Shown here piece after piece: positions 42,391-51,200 of a DNA stretch of 64,000 nucleotides. A program made the position numbers and the translations under genes. The stretch spans positions 1-64,000 of the forward strand of contig NZ_WBMR01000007.1 of assembly GCF_008923365.1 (NCBI RefSeq). Reading direction: 5' to 3'. Below the pieces are notes generated by a model. It saw only the letters and a list, made by a program, of their open reading frames with translations. It did not search any database and was not told the origin of the DNA. The stretch's first letter is position 1, and each line of letters begins with the position of its first letter. Origin of the DNA: Actinomadura montaniterrae (GTDB taxonomy: Bacteria > Actinomycetota > Actinomycetes > Streptosporangiales > Streptosporangiaceae).

Positions 42391-43112
42391 CCGGGCGGCT
42401 GGACGGCCGGGTCGCGGTCGTCACCGGCGCCGATGCCGCGCTCGTCGCCGAGGGCGCCGCCGTCGTCCTCGGCGGCCGGGACCGCGAGCGCCTCGCGGCG
42501 CAGGCCGCGAAGCTGAGCGCGCAGGGCACCGCCACCGCCTGCGCGGGCGACCTGACGACCCCGGCCGGCCGCGACGCGCTCATTGAGGCGGCGGGCCGCG
42601 TCGACATCCTCGTGAACAACGCGGGCGGCTTCGTCGAGGCCGTGACCACCGCGGACGCGTCCCGCGAGGACTGGGACCGGCAGATCGAGCTGAACCTCAC
42701 CGTGCCGTTCCTGATGTGCCAGGCGGTCCTGGACGAGATGGTGCGGCGCGGCTGGGGACGCATCCTCAACATCGGCAGCGTCGTCGCGACCGCCCCGCAG
42801 GCGGGCAACGCGATCGGCTACGTGGCGGCCAAGGCCGGCCTGGTCGGCTTCACCCGCCAGCTCGCCGTCGAGGTCGCGGGGACCGGGGTGACCGCGAACG
42901 TGCTGAACCCCGGGACGGTCCGCACCGAGCACCTGCTCGACTACTTCGCCGCCTCCGGAGCGGCCGAACGGGACCTGGCGGCGAACATCCCCGTCGGCCG
43001 GCTCGGCACCCCCGAGGAGATCGCCTCACTCGTCCCGGCCCTGGTGGGGGAGGGCGGCGGGTTCCTGACCGGAGCCGTCATCGATGTCAACGGAGGAGCG
43101 GTACATGCCTGA
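42387..43112 (+). CDS. Short-chain dehydrogenase missing the glycine-rich cofactor loop
   Basis: 241 residues, GTG overlapping the previous stop. The catalytic part looks normal (NNAGG, IGSV, YVAAK). At the N-terminus, however, VAVVTGA runs straight into DAALVAEGAAVVLGGRD: about eight residues holding the TGxxxGxG dinucleotide-binding turn are absent. An in-frame deletion of about 24 bases would explain this. The protein may be inactive, or have a different cofactor mode; a sequencing error is a further possibility. Confidence 0.8.
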   Translation: MTGRLDGRVAVVTGADAALVAEGAAVVLGGRDRERLAAQAAKLSAQGTATACAGDLTTPAGRDALIEAAGRVDILVNNAGGFVEAVTTADASREDWDRQIELNLTVPFLMCQAVLDEMVRRGWGRILNIGSVVATAPQAGNAIGYVAAKAGLVGFTRQLAVEVAGTGVTANVLNPGTVRTEHLLDYFAASGAAERDLAANIPVGRLGTPEEIASLVPALVGEGGGFLTGAVIDVNGGAVHA

Positions 43113-43959
43113 ACGTCACGTACCCGGCCGCCACGGCGGCGGGGGAGCGCTCGCAGGGAAGGTCGCACTGGTCACCGGCGGTGCCGCCGGGATCGGGCGC
43201 GCGGTGGTGGAAGCCTACGTCGAGGCGGGAGCCAAGGTCGCGGTCCTGGACCGCGACGCCGACGGCGCCGCGGCGACCGCGGCGGAGTTCGGAGCCGACG
43301 TGCACGCCACGGTCGGCCTGGCGGAGAGCCTGGCCGACAACCAGCGGGCCGTCCAGGAGGCGGTGGACGCCTTCGGCCGGCTCGACGTGTTCGTCGGCAA
43401 CGCGGGCGTCGGGGCGGGCAACCTCCCCCTGGCCGGCATCCCGCTGGACCGGCTGGAGGCGGCCATCGACGAGATCTACGCGATCAACGTCAAGGGGTAC
43501 CTGCTGGGCGCACGCGCGGCGCTGCCCGCGCTGCTGGAGACCGGCGGGAACATGATCTTCTCCTGCTCCATCGCCAGCTACCGCGCGGTCGACGACGGCG
43601 TCCTGTACGTCTCGACCAAGCACGCGGACCTCGGCATCGTCCGCCAGCTCGCCTGGGAGTTCGCACCGCGGATCCGGGTGAACGGCGTGGCCATCGGCGT
43701 GGGCAGGACCCGCATGCAGGGCTTGGCCGCCCTGGACCAGGACCCGATCGACGCCGTCCTCCCGGGCGCGGAGCAGGTCATCCCGCAGGGGTTCATCCCT
43801 GAACCGGGCGACCACGCCGGAGCCTTCGTGTACCTCGCCTCCGACGCGGCCCCGCTGACGACGGGCGAGTGCCTGTGGACCGACAGCGGGTTCGGCGTCC
43901 GCGGCATCGGCCGCCCCGCCGGCGGCACCGACCTGGATCCGGCCGCACTGAGGGCCTGA
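43105..43959 (+). CDS. cis-Dihydrodiol dehydrogenase-like SDR (BphB type), second copy
   Basis: 284 residues from ATG 43105, 6 bases after GGAGGAG; it overlaps the preceding stop by 8 bases. The cofactor motif GGAAGIGR, NAGV and YVSTK are intact. DVFVGNAGVGAGN and the C-terminal GFGVRGIGRP parallel the protein at 41587 (GLGIRGIARP), showing duplication. Two dihydrodiol dehydrogenases for one dioxygenase suggest two diol substrates or stereoisomers. Confidence 0.88.
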   Translation: MPERHVPGRHGGGGALAGKVALVTGGAAGIGRAVVEAYVEAGAKVAVLDRDADGAAATAAEFGADVHATVGLAESLADNQRAVQEAVDAFGRLDVFVGNAGVGAGNLPLAGIPLDRLEAAIDEIYAINVKGYLLGARAALPALLETGGNMIFSCSIASYRAVDDGVLYVSTKHADLGIVRQLAWEFAPRIRVNGVAIGVGRTRMQGLAALDQDPIDAVLPGAEQVIPQGFIPEPGDHAGAFVYLASDAAPLTTGECLWTDSGFGVRGIGRPAGGTDLDPAALRA

Positions 43960-43998
43960 CCGGCGAAGACGTAAGGCGGCTGGGCGGGGGCCAAGGCC

Positions 43999-44010
43999 GC
44001 ACATGTGCAT
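43999..44010. promoter_or_regulatory. Palindrome before the NCS1 permease
   Basis: GCACATGTGCAT: a perfect 10-base palindrome whose ATGTGCAT end is identical to the start of the candidate GntR site at 41511. It lies 54 bases before the permease start. Confidence 0.3.
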
Positions 44011-44063
44011 TTCCCAGACGAACACTCAGAACCACCCACCCCCCTCTCGCCCTTGGAGCGACC

Positions 44064-45626
44064 ATGTCGCTGGCCCCGGAAAACACCCTCCCGCCGCTGC
44101 GGACGAGCAGCACCGACGACCCCGACGTCGTCGCCGAGCAGCGCGCGGACGACTACACCAGCCACCTCGTCCCGACCACCGCCCGGGTCGGGCGCTGGCA
44201 GCTCACCATGTCCTTCTGGTCGCTGCTGAGCGCCATGGTCTGGCTGTTCTACGGCGCCCTCGCCGCCGGCCTCTACGGGACCTCCGCCGCGCTGACCGCC
44301 ATCGGCGTCTCGGTGGTCACCTACAGCCTGATCAACATGCTGCTCGCCGGGTGGGCCCGGCGCAGCGGCCTCAACAGCACGCTGCTGTCGCGGCGGATGT
44401 TCGGCGTGATGGGCGCCTCGCTCACCGCCCTCCTGGTCGCGGCCAACACCACCTACTACGCAGTGTTCGAGAGCAGCACCCTGGCCGTCGCGTTCGAGCA
44501 CTACACCCCCGGCTGGGACGTCCGGGTCTGGTACGCGATCGTCGCCCTGGTCATGCTGCCGCTGATGCTCGGCGGCGTGCAGACGTGGATGGCCCGCCTC
44601 AACGGCGTCCTGCTGCCCCTCTACCTCGTGGGCATCGTCGTCGCCGTGGTCGTCGCCGCGATCAGGTTCGACGGTGGCGGCTGGCTCTCCTTCCAGGGCA
44701 TCGTTCCGCCGGAGGCCCGTCCCATGCCGGGCTGGCTCCTGAGCGTCATCCTCTACATGGGCATCTACCTCACGATGCCCACCACGGTGGACTTCGCCCG
44801 CTTCGCCAGGGCCGAGGACGACCGCTTCCACAAGCACGTCACCTTCGGCTGGGTCTTCTACACCTTCCTGTTCGCGGCCAACGGAGCGGCGGGCATCTTC
44901 CTCGTCCGCGCCGCCATCCCCGACCGGCCGGCGGCCGAGACGGGGGTCGTCGAGGCGATCATCGCCACCCTCGGTGCCGCCGGGCTCGTCCTCATCGTCG
45001 TGTCGCAGGCCAGGATCAACAGCCTGAACTACTACCAGGCGTCCTCGAACTGGGAACGCCTCATCGCCGGCCTGACCGGACGGCGGCTCGGACGCATCCC
45101 CCTCGTCCTCGCCACCACGGCCGTGGTCTTCCTCCTGATGCTCACCGATGTCTTCAGCTACCTGAACAGGGCGCTCACCTGGCAGGGCGTGTTCCTCGTC
45201 AGCTGGGTCGGCATCGCCCTCACCCATTACGCGCTCGTGCCGGAGGACCGCGCTCGCGGGCCGGAGTTCCGTGCGCTGCGGCTGCCCCGCGCCACCTGGG
45301 GGCTGGCGGCCTGGGTGGTCGCGGCCGGGACCGGCATCTACTGCGCGGAGGGCCCCGGCGTGCCCGCGCTCCTCGCCGAGGGCGCGCCCGCCGTCGCACT
45401 GGTGCTCAGCGTCGTCCTGTACGCGGTCGTGGTCAAGGCGCGCCCGCTCGTCGCCCCCGCCGCGCCGGATCCGCGCCTGGAGGTCGAGGACGCCGCGGCG
45501 ACGCGGGCCGAGTGCCACCGCTGCGCGAAGTCCTACATCGTCCTCGAGATGGACCGCGAACCCGCGGCCGGCGACGCCCCCGTCTGCGACGGCTGCGCCA
45601 CCGCCACCCTCGCCCGCCGCCGCTGA
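44064..45626 (+). CDS. NCS1-family (purine/cytosine/allantoin-type) permease with C-terminal CxxC pairs
   Basis: 520 residues, about twelve membrane helices. The NCS1 pattern includes an N-terminal WQLTMSFWSLLSAMVWLFYGALAA region and PTTVDFARFARAEDD. Members import nucleobases, allantoin, hydantoins or pyridoxine with Na+ or H+. In this operon an N-heterocyclic growth substrate is the natural inference. The C-terminal tail (about residues 475-520) carries ECHRCAKSY and VCDGCATA, two CxxC pairs as in a zinc ribbon, which is unusual for the family. GGAG lies 5 bases before the ATG. Confidence 0.87.
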   Translation: MSLAPENTLPPLRTSSTDDPDVVAEQRADDYTSHLVPTTARVGRWQLTMSFWSLLSAMVWLFYGALAAGLYGTSAALTAIGVSVVTYSLINMLLAGWARRSGLNSTLLSRRMFGVMGASLTALLVAANTTYYAVFESSTLAVAFEHYTPGWDVRVWYAIVALVMLPLMLGGVQTWMARLNGVLLPLYLVGIVVAVVVAAIRFDGGGWLSFQGIVPPEARPMPGWLLSVILYMGIYLTMPTTVDFARFARAEDDRFHKHVTFGWVFYTFLFAANGAAGIFLVRAAIPDRPAAETGVVEAIIATLGAAGLVLIVVSQARINSLNYYQASSNWERLIAGLTGRRLGRIPLVLATTAVVFLLMLTDVFSYLNRALTWQGVFLVSWVGIALTHYALVPEDRARGPEFRALRLPRATWGLAAWVVAAGTGIYCAEGPGVPALLAEGAPAVALVLSVVLYAVVVKARPLVAPAAPDPRLEVEDAAATRAECHRCAKSYIVLEMDREPAAGDAPVCDGCATATLARRR

Positions 45627-45677
45627 CCCACCGGACCGCCGCCGACTTACCGGACACGCCCAGGAAAGCGAGCACCG

Positions 45678-47615
45678 ATGGCCTTCGACAGCCTCTTCCA
45701 GCCCGTGACGATCGGCACCCTGAAGATCCGCAACCGCATCGTCAAGTCGCCCAACACGACCGGCACCTGCAACCCCGACGGCACCGTCACCCAGCGCACG
45801 ATCGACCACTACCGGACGCTTGGCGAGGGCGGCGCCGGCCTCGTCATGGTCGAGTACACCTACGTCGACGACGACGCGGCCAAGTCCATCCACGGGCAGC
45901 CCGGCGCCGCCAACCAGGAACACGTCGCGGGCCTCGGCTGGCTCGCCGACGAGATCCGGGCCGGCGGCGCCCGCGCCGGCCTGCAGCTCGTGCACAGCGG
46001 CCGCCAGCGCTTCCTCGGCACCGCACCCATGAAGTCGGCGTCGGACTCCTCCTGGGACGTCGCCGAGATGCCGTTCGGCGTCCGGCCCGCCCCCATGACC
46101 ACCGAGGAGATCGCGGGCGTGGTGCGCAGCTTCGGCGAGGCGGCGGCGCGAGCCCACGCGGCGCGCTTCGACCTGGTGGAGATCCACGCCGGGCACGGCT
46201 ACCTGATCACCAACTTCCTGTCCCCGCACACCAACAAGCGGACCGACGAGTACGGCGGCGGCGCCGAGAACCGCCGCCGCATCCTGCTGGAGATCGTCGA
46301 CAGCGTCCGCGCCCGCGTGCCGCGCGAGTTCCCGCTGAGCGTCCGGCTCTCGGTCACCGACTACGAGCCGGACGGCATCACGATCGAGGAGACCGTCGAG
46401 CTGTGCCGGCTGCTGGAGGAGCACGGCGTCGACGTCGTCCACGCCTCCGGCGGCCACCACGCCCTGCAGCACTACGAGGCCAGCTCCTGGTTCATGCCGC
46501 GCCAGCTCCACCGCTGGGGCTGGGAGAAGATCAAGCCCGCCGTGTCGATCCCGGTCATCGCCTCGGGCTCGCTCGTCTCCCCGGAGGTGGCCGACGAGAT
46601 CATCGCCTCCGGCAGCGCCGACCTCGTCTCGGTCGGACGCGCCCTGCTCGCCGACCCGCAGTGGCCCGAGAAGGCCCGCACGGGACGGCACCTGGAGATC
46701 GTCCCGTGCATCCGGTGCAACGACGGCTGCCTGGTACGGGGTCTGGAGGCCAAACGCAGCGTCGGCTGCACCGTCAACCCGACCGTCGTGGAGGAGGGCC
46801 GCTTCCCGATCGGGACGGCGCCCGCCGCCAAGCGCGTCGCCGTCGCGGGCGGCGGCCCGGCCGGGCTGCGGGCCGCCGCGATCCTGCACGACCGGGGCCA
46901 CCGGGTCGTGCTGTTCGAGCCGCGGGAACTCGGCGGCGACCTCAACCACGCCGTCGGCTCGACGTTCAAGGTCGACATCGCCGAGCTGCGCCGCCACCTC
47001 GTGCACGAGGTCGAGCGGCGCGGCATCGAGGTGAGGAAGGCCGCAGCCGACGCGGCCGCCCTCGCCGACGGATTCGACGAGGTCGTCCTCGCCACCGGCG
47101 CCCCGAAGCGGCCGTTCCCCGGCCCGGTCTCCGGCACGGCGCTGGTCATCGGCCCGAACGACGTCACCGCCCACGCGGACACGCTGGCAGGACGATCGGT
47201 CGCCGTCGTCGGCGGCGGCTTCCAGGGCGTCGAGACCGCGATGCGCGTCGCCGAACTCGAAGGCACCAGCGTGACCGTCCTCGAACGCGGCGACTCGCTC
47301 ATCCGCGGCGACGAGGTCCACTACGACGCCGAGGAACTGCCCAAGCTCCTCGTCAAGGCCGGCGCCACGGTGAAACTCGGCCACGAGGCCACCGCGATCG
47401 AGGACAAGGGCGTGCGGGTCCGGTCGGACGGCATCGAGAGCCTGGTAGAGGCCGACGCCGTGATCGTCGCGCTGGGCAGGGAACCTTCAAGGAGCACCTT
47501 GCAGACCGAGCTGGACGCGGCCGGAATCCCGGCACGGACCATCGGCTCCGCCGACAGGCCGGGCCGCGTCTTCGACGCGATCCACGCCGCCTTCTGGACG
47601 GCCCGCCTCATCTGA
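45678..47615 (+). CDS. Old-Yellow-Enzyme-type reductase (2,4-dienoyl-CoA reductase/TMADH family)
   Basis: 645 residues. An N-terminal FMN TIM barrel (residues 1-350: LFQPVTIGTLKIRNRIVKSPNTTG, HAGHGYLITNFLSP, DLVSVGRALLADPQWP) is followed by a four-cysteine cluster CIRCNDGCL...VGCTVNP for [4Fe-4S], then FAD/NAD Rossmann motifs (AVAGGGPAGLRAA, VAVVGGGFQGVE). Such enzymes reduce C=C bonds of enals, dienoyl-CoA or unsaturated rings. It ends the island and may reduce a ring-opened unsaturated acid. A strong terminator follows at 47645. Confidence 0.92.
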   Translation: MAFDSLFQPVTIGTLKIRNRIVKSPNTTGTCNPDGTVTQRTIDHYRTLGEGGAGLVMVEYTYVDDDAAKSIHGQPGAANQEHVAGLGWLADEIRAGGARAGLQLVHSGRQRFLGTAPMKSASDSSWDVAEMPFGVRPAPMTTEEIAGVVRSFGEAAARAHAARFDLVEIHAGHGYLITNFLSPHTNKRTDEYGGGAENRRRILLEIVDSVRARVPREFPLSVRLSVTDYEPDGITIEETVELCRLLEEHGVDVVHASGGHHALQHYEASSWFMPRQLHRWGWEKIKPAVSIPVIASGSLVSPEVADEIIASGSADLVSVGRALLADPQWPEKARTGRHLEIVPCIRCNDGCLVRGLEAKRSVGCTVNPTVVEEGRFPIGTAPAAKRVAVAGGGPAGLRAAAILHDRGHRVVLFEPRELGGDLNHAVGSTFKVDIAELRRHLVHEVERRGIEVRKAAADAAALADGFDEVVLATGAPKRPFPGPVSGTALVIGPNDVTAHADTLAGRSVAVVGGGFQGVETAMRVAELEGTSVTVLERGDSLIRGDEVHYDAEELPKLLVKAGATVKLGHEATAIEDKGVRVRSDGIESLVEADAVIVALGREPSRSTLQTELDAAGIPARTIGSADRPGRVFDAIHAAFWTARLI

Positions 47616-47644
47616 CCCTTCCAGAGCGACAGCGCACCAAGACA

Positions 47645-47679
47645 CCGCCCGCCCGGGATAAGCACACCCGGGCGGGCGG
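47645..47679. terminator. Strong hairpin terminator between convergent operons
   Basis: CCGCCCGCCCGGG (47645-47657) and CCCGGGCGGGCGG (47667-47679) form a perfect 13-bp stem with a 9-base loop in the gap between the reductase (+) and the conflict-system operon (-). Confidence 0.8.
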
Positions 47680-47711
47680 GAATCCCTGCAACATGAGGCG
47701 CGGTCACGGCT

Positions 47712-48209
47712 TCATTGATAGGCCGTGGTGAAGCCGGCGATGGCGGTGATGATGCTCATCACGACGCCATAGGCGAGCGCGGCTCTCAGGGGGACGAGGT
47801 CGGATGCCGCAAGGGTGCCGGTGGGGTCAGTGCGGCGATAGGTGAGGTAAATCAGAGCGGGATAGAGGAGAGCGAAGGCGGTCGTACCGATGACGAGGCC
47901 TACCGCGCGGAAGCGGCTGTCGGACTGGTCGTGGACGGCGGTGTCGACTTCGAACCTGATCTTGGCGGCTTGAACCTTGAGGTCGGCGGACGTTACGGGA
48001 TCGGTCGCGGCGAGGGACCGCGCCCTGGACTCGAGCGCACCGGCATGGGCGCGCTGCGCCTGCTGGAGCCGGGCCGCACCGGGTGCGGCCCTCAGCTCGA
48101 AGAGCGCGTGCTCCTGCAGAGCGAATCCGATGATCAGGAAGTAGACGAGCGTTCCCCATCCGAGCACCTTCAGGATCAGTTCCCGCCGGGCGGCGCCGTC
48201 CAGCTCCAT
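47712..48209 (-). CDS. Three-helix membrane protein, last gene of the STAND operon
   Basis: 165 residues. One helix near 13-31 (ILKVLGWGTLVYFLIIGFALQ), a long polar helical segment with Ala/Gln/Arg-rich heptads (about 40-98), and two further helices (AVGLVIGTTAFALLYPALIYLTY and ALAYGVVMSIITAIAGFTTAY). No family recognised. It starts 44 bases after the large protease-NTPase gene on the same strand, so is probably part of that system, perhaps as a membrane partner or effector. Confidence 0.68.
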   Translation of the reverse strand: MELDGAARRELILKVLGWGTLVYFLIIGFALQEHALFELRAAPGAARLQQAQRAHAGALESRARSLAATDPVTSADLKVQAAKIRFEVDTAVHDQSDSRFRAVGLVIGTTAFALLYPALIYLTYRRTDPTGTLAASDLVPLRAALAYGVVMSIITAIAGFTTAYQ

Positions 48210-48253
48210 GGGGTTCCCTTCCGTTCAGGTGTGGTTCCCGCCGGCACGGGCTG

Positions 48254-51200
48254 TCACGGGCAGGCGGGGGAGGACGAGAGCCGGTACGCCAGGGTGCACA
48301 GGGTGCGCAGCCAGGCGGCGGGAGCGGTCGGTTCGAGGCGGCCGTCGGGGGAGATCCGCCAGGGCTCGGAGGCAGGGTGGCCGCCGGTGAGGATCGTGGC
48401 GCGCGGGGCCGGGTCGAACGGGCGCAGCAGCCCGAACCACGGATCGCGGGTCCAGCGGCGCACGGCCAGGCCCGAGGACGCCGTCCAGCGGAGGTTCTGG
48501 GTGGTGTAGGTGACGTCGAGGTGGCGCGGGTCGCCGGCGAAGGAGAGGGCGACCGGAACCAGGCCGGCAGGTGAGGGCAGCCTGCCGACCAGGGTGCGGG
48601 TGGCGAGGTCCCAGACCTGGACTTCGGTGGGGGTGGCTTGGATGGGGACAAGGGCGGCGAAGCGTTCCGAGGGATCGATGGTCAGCAGCGACTTGTCGAG
48701 GCCGCTCGCGCCGAATGCGACGTCCGAGCCGGGGACGGGAGTGCCGTCCCACCAGAAGCGTGTCAGGAACCCCCGGCCGGATTGGTTCGTCCCCAGGACG
48801 ATCATGTCCCGGTTGCGCGGGCGGACCTGGACGTCCTTGGTGAAGGGCGTCGGGAGGGGGCGCCGTGTCAGCCGGCGCAGGGGATGGATGCTCCACAGAG
48901 AGCCGCTGATCATGATTCTGCGGTCGTCGGCGAAGGCGACGCTGTCGCCGCCCTGGCCGATGGTGGCGACCGCGGTCAGGTCCGGGAGCCGGAACAAGGT
49001 CGTGGTCCGCGTCTTTGACGAGGTGCTCGCCAGGATCCGGCCGTCGGGTGAGAGCGCCAGCCGCTCGGCGAGCCTGGGGAACCGGTCCTGGGGAGGACGG
49101 GATCCGCCCGGCCCGGTGTCGTCGGCCGAGACGGGGATGGGGACCGTGCCGGTGCGGTGGCGGGTGCGGGTGTCCCAGACCTCGGCCCGCGAGGCCGGGT
49201 CGATGAGCAGCACGTGGGAGCCATCCTGGGAGAACCGCACGAACTGCCAGGCGGTCAGACTCAGCCCGGCGGGGTGAAGCGTGCCGAATAGGAGCCGATG
49301 GATCGTCCTGTCCAGGGCGTCCGGTGCCGGGACCCGGACGACCATGGCGGCGTGGTTCTGGACGGTGATCAGCCGGTAGTCGCCGTTCGGTTCGGCGATG
49401 AGCGCGGCCGGCCGCTGGTCGGGCGGCAGTTGGACGGTGCGCATGGAGCCTTCGTCGGCACCGGCCTCGCCCACGTGGACGAGATCCTCGTCGACGAGGT
49501 CGCGGTAGGCCACGAGCGCGCCGTCGGAGCTGAAGACACTCGAGCGGGGGCAGTCCGCCGAATCGTTCATGTGCGGAGTCATGGTGTGCCGGGCGAGTAC
49601 CGCGTTGTCGCTCAAGCTTCGAAGCCTGAGGTCGTAGGAGCGGCCCTCGATGCCGCAGTCGATGAAGGTGTCCAGGTCGCGCGGCGTGGGCGCCCTGGTG
49701 GCGTGCGGCCCCGGCGGGGAGAACGGGCGAGTGCCGGACGCGCTCAGGATCGTCGGGAATCCGCTTGCCACGCTCAGGACCGCTTCGCCGGAGGGCAGCA
49801 CACCGAGCAGTGCCGTTCCGGACTGGAAGTAGGAGCCGTTCTCGTCGACCGGCGGCCTGGCCAGGCGGCGCGGAGCCGTGCCGGGCCGGTCGAGGTCGGC
49901 GAGCAGCGTGCCTTCGTTGGTCAGCAGCGCCAGCCATCGGCCGGACGGATCGGCGAGCAGGTCGAAGACATCGGTGTCCAGGAGGAGAGCACGTTCGGGC
50001 CGGCCGGTGCGCGCATCGGTGATGACGATCCTTCCCGGAGTCGTCGCCGTCGGATCGGTGATGAACGCGATCCGGTCGTCGTTGAGCCAGACGGGCTTGG
50101 CGGCCACCGAGAAGGGTTGGAGCAGGATCGGGCCGGCACGTGCCGGACGCTCAGGCGGCATCCTGAAGGTCCGGACGGGGGCGGCTCCCGAGAGGTCCCA
50201 GATCATCGCGGACCTGTCGAAGGTCTCCACCAGCCGGGTACCGCTGCGGTTGATGCGGGACCTTCCGTCAGTGGGTTCGACGAAGGGCGTGAGAGTGAAG
50301 ACCGATTCGACGTACCGCAGGCCCCGGTAGCGTTCGAGCAGGCGTTCCCGGGTGAACTCGTCGTCGTAGAGCCCGTACGCCTGCAGAGCTGAGAGCAGGC
50401 CGTCCGGCATCGACGCGGTCCGCTCGTAGTTCAGGATCTCGTGCGCGGCGAGGGCCGCGTTGCGGTCGTTCCTGGTGGCGACACCTCCGTTGAGCGCGTT
50501 CACCAGGGACACCGCCAGCACGACGACCAGCACCAGGGCCAGGCCTCGCAGGACGGAACGGTGCGCGGAGGCACGGGCGCTGGCGTTGATGAGGACGCGT
50601 TGGCGAGGGCTCAGTTCGGCCAGGTGGGCACGGCGTTCGCCCCAGGCGGTGAGGAGGGCGCGGCCGCGCAGGAGGTCGTCGCGTGCGCGGTTCAGGTGCC
50701 AGCGGCGAGAGCGCGCGTCGAGCTCGTCCTGCCACTCGCGGAACTTCTCGCGCCGCTGGAATTCCCGGTGCAGCCTCGGCCAGGCCCGGACGAGCGTCTG
50801 GTGAGCGAGCTCCACCGTGGTGGGGCGGCCGTCACCGCCCGACAACGTCAGAAGGCGGGTGGCGGCGAGGGACCTGGCCAGCGGCGCGTAGGCGCCGAGG
50901 TCGTCCAGTTCCGCCACCCGGCGGACGTACCGGCCGCCGGGTACCGGGCTGATCAGCTGGCAGAGCAGCTCCAGGTCGGCCTCGGAGGAGCCGCGGCCGC
51001 GCCAGATCTCCTCGGCGAACGAGGCCACCGCTCCGTCCTCGCTGCGGAGCTCGTGGTAGACGTCGTGGCGCAGCAGTCCGGCGACGCGGCGCTCCCACAG
51101 CAGGGTGAGCGTGAACTCGAGCAGCGGCAGCGGATTCGGCTCGCCGACCAGGTCGGCCAGGATGGCGTCGACGAGGCCGTCCTGGTAGACGGGCATGCCG

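Noticed and set aside
43578-47384. A 1268-codon minus-strand open frame across the permease and reductase genes
   Set aside because: Low-complexity Arg/Gly/Asp-rich translation with no domains; it is the antisense of well-supported genes in a GC-rich genome.
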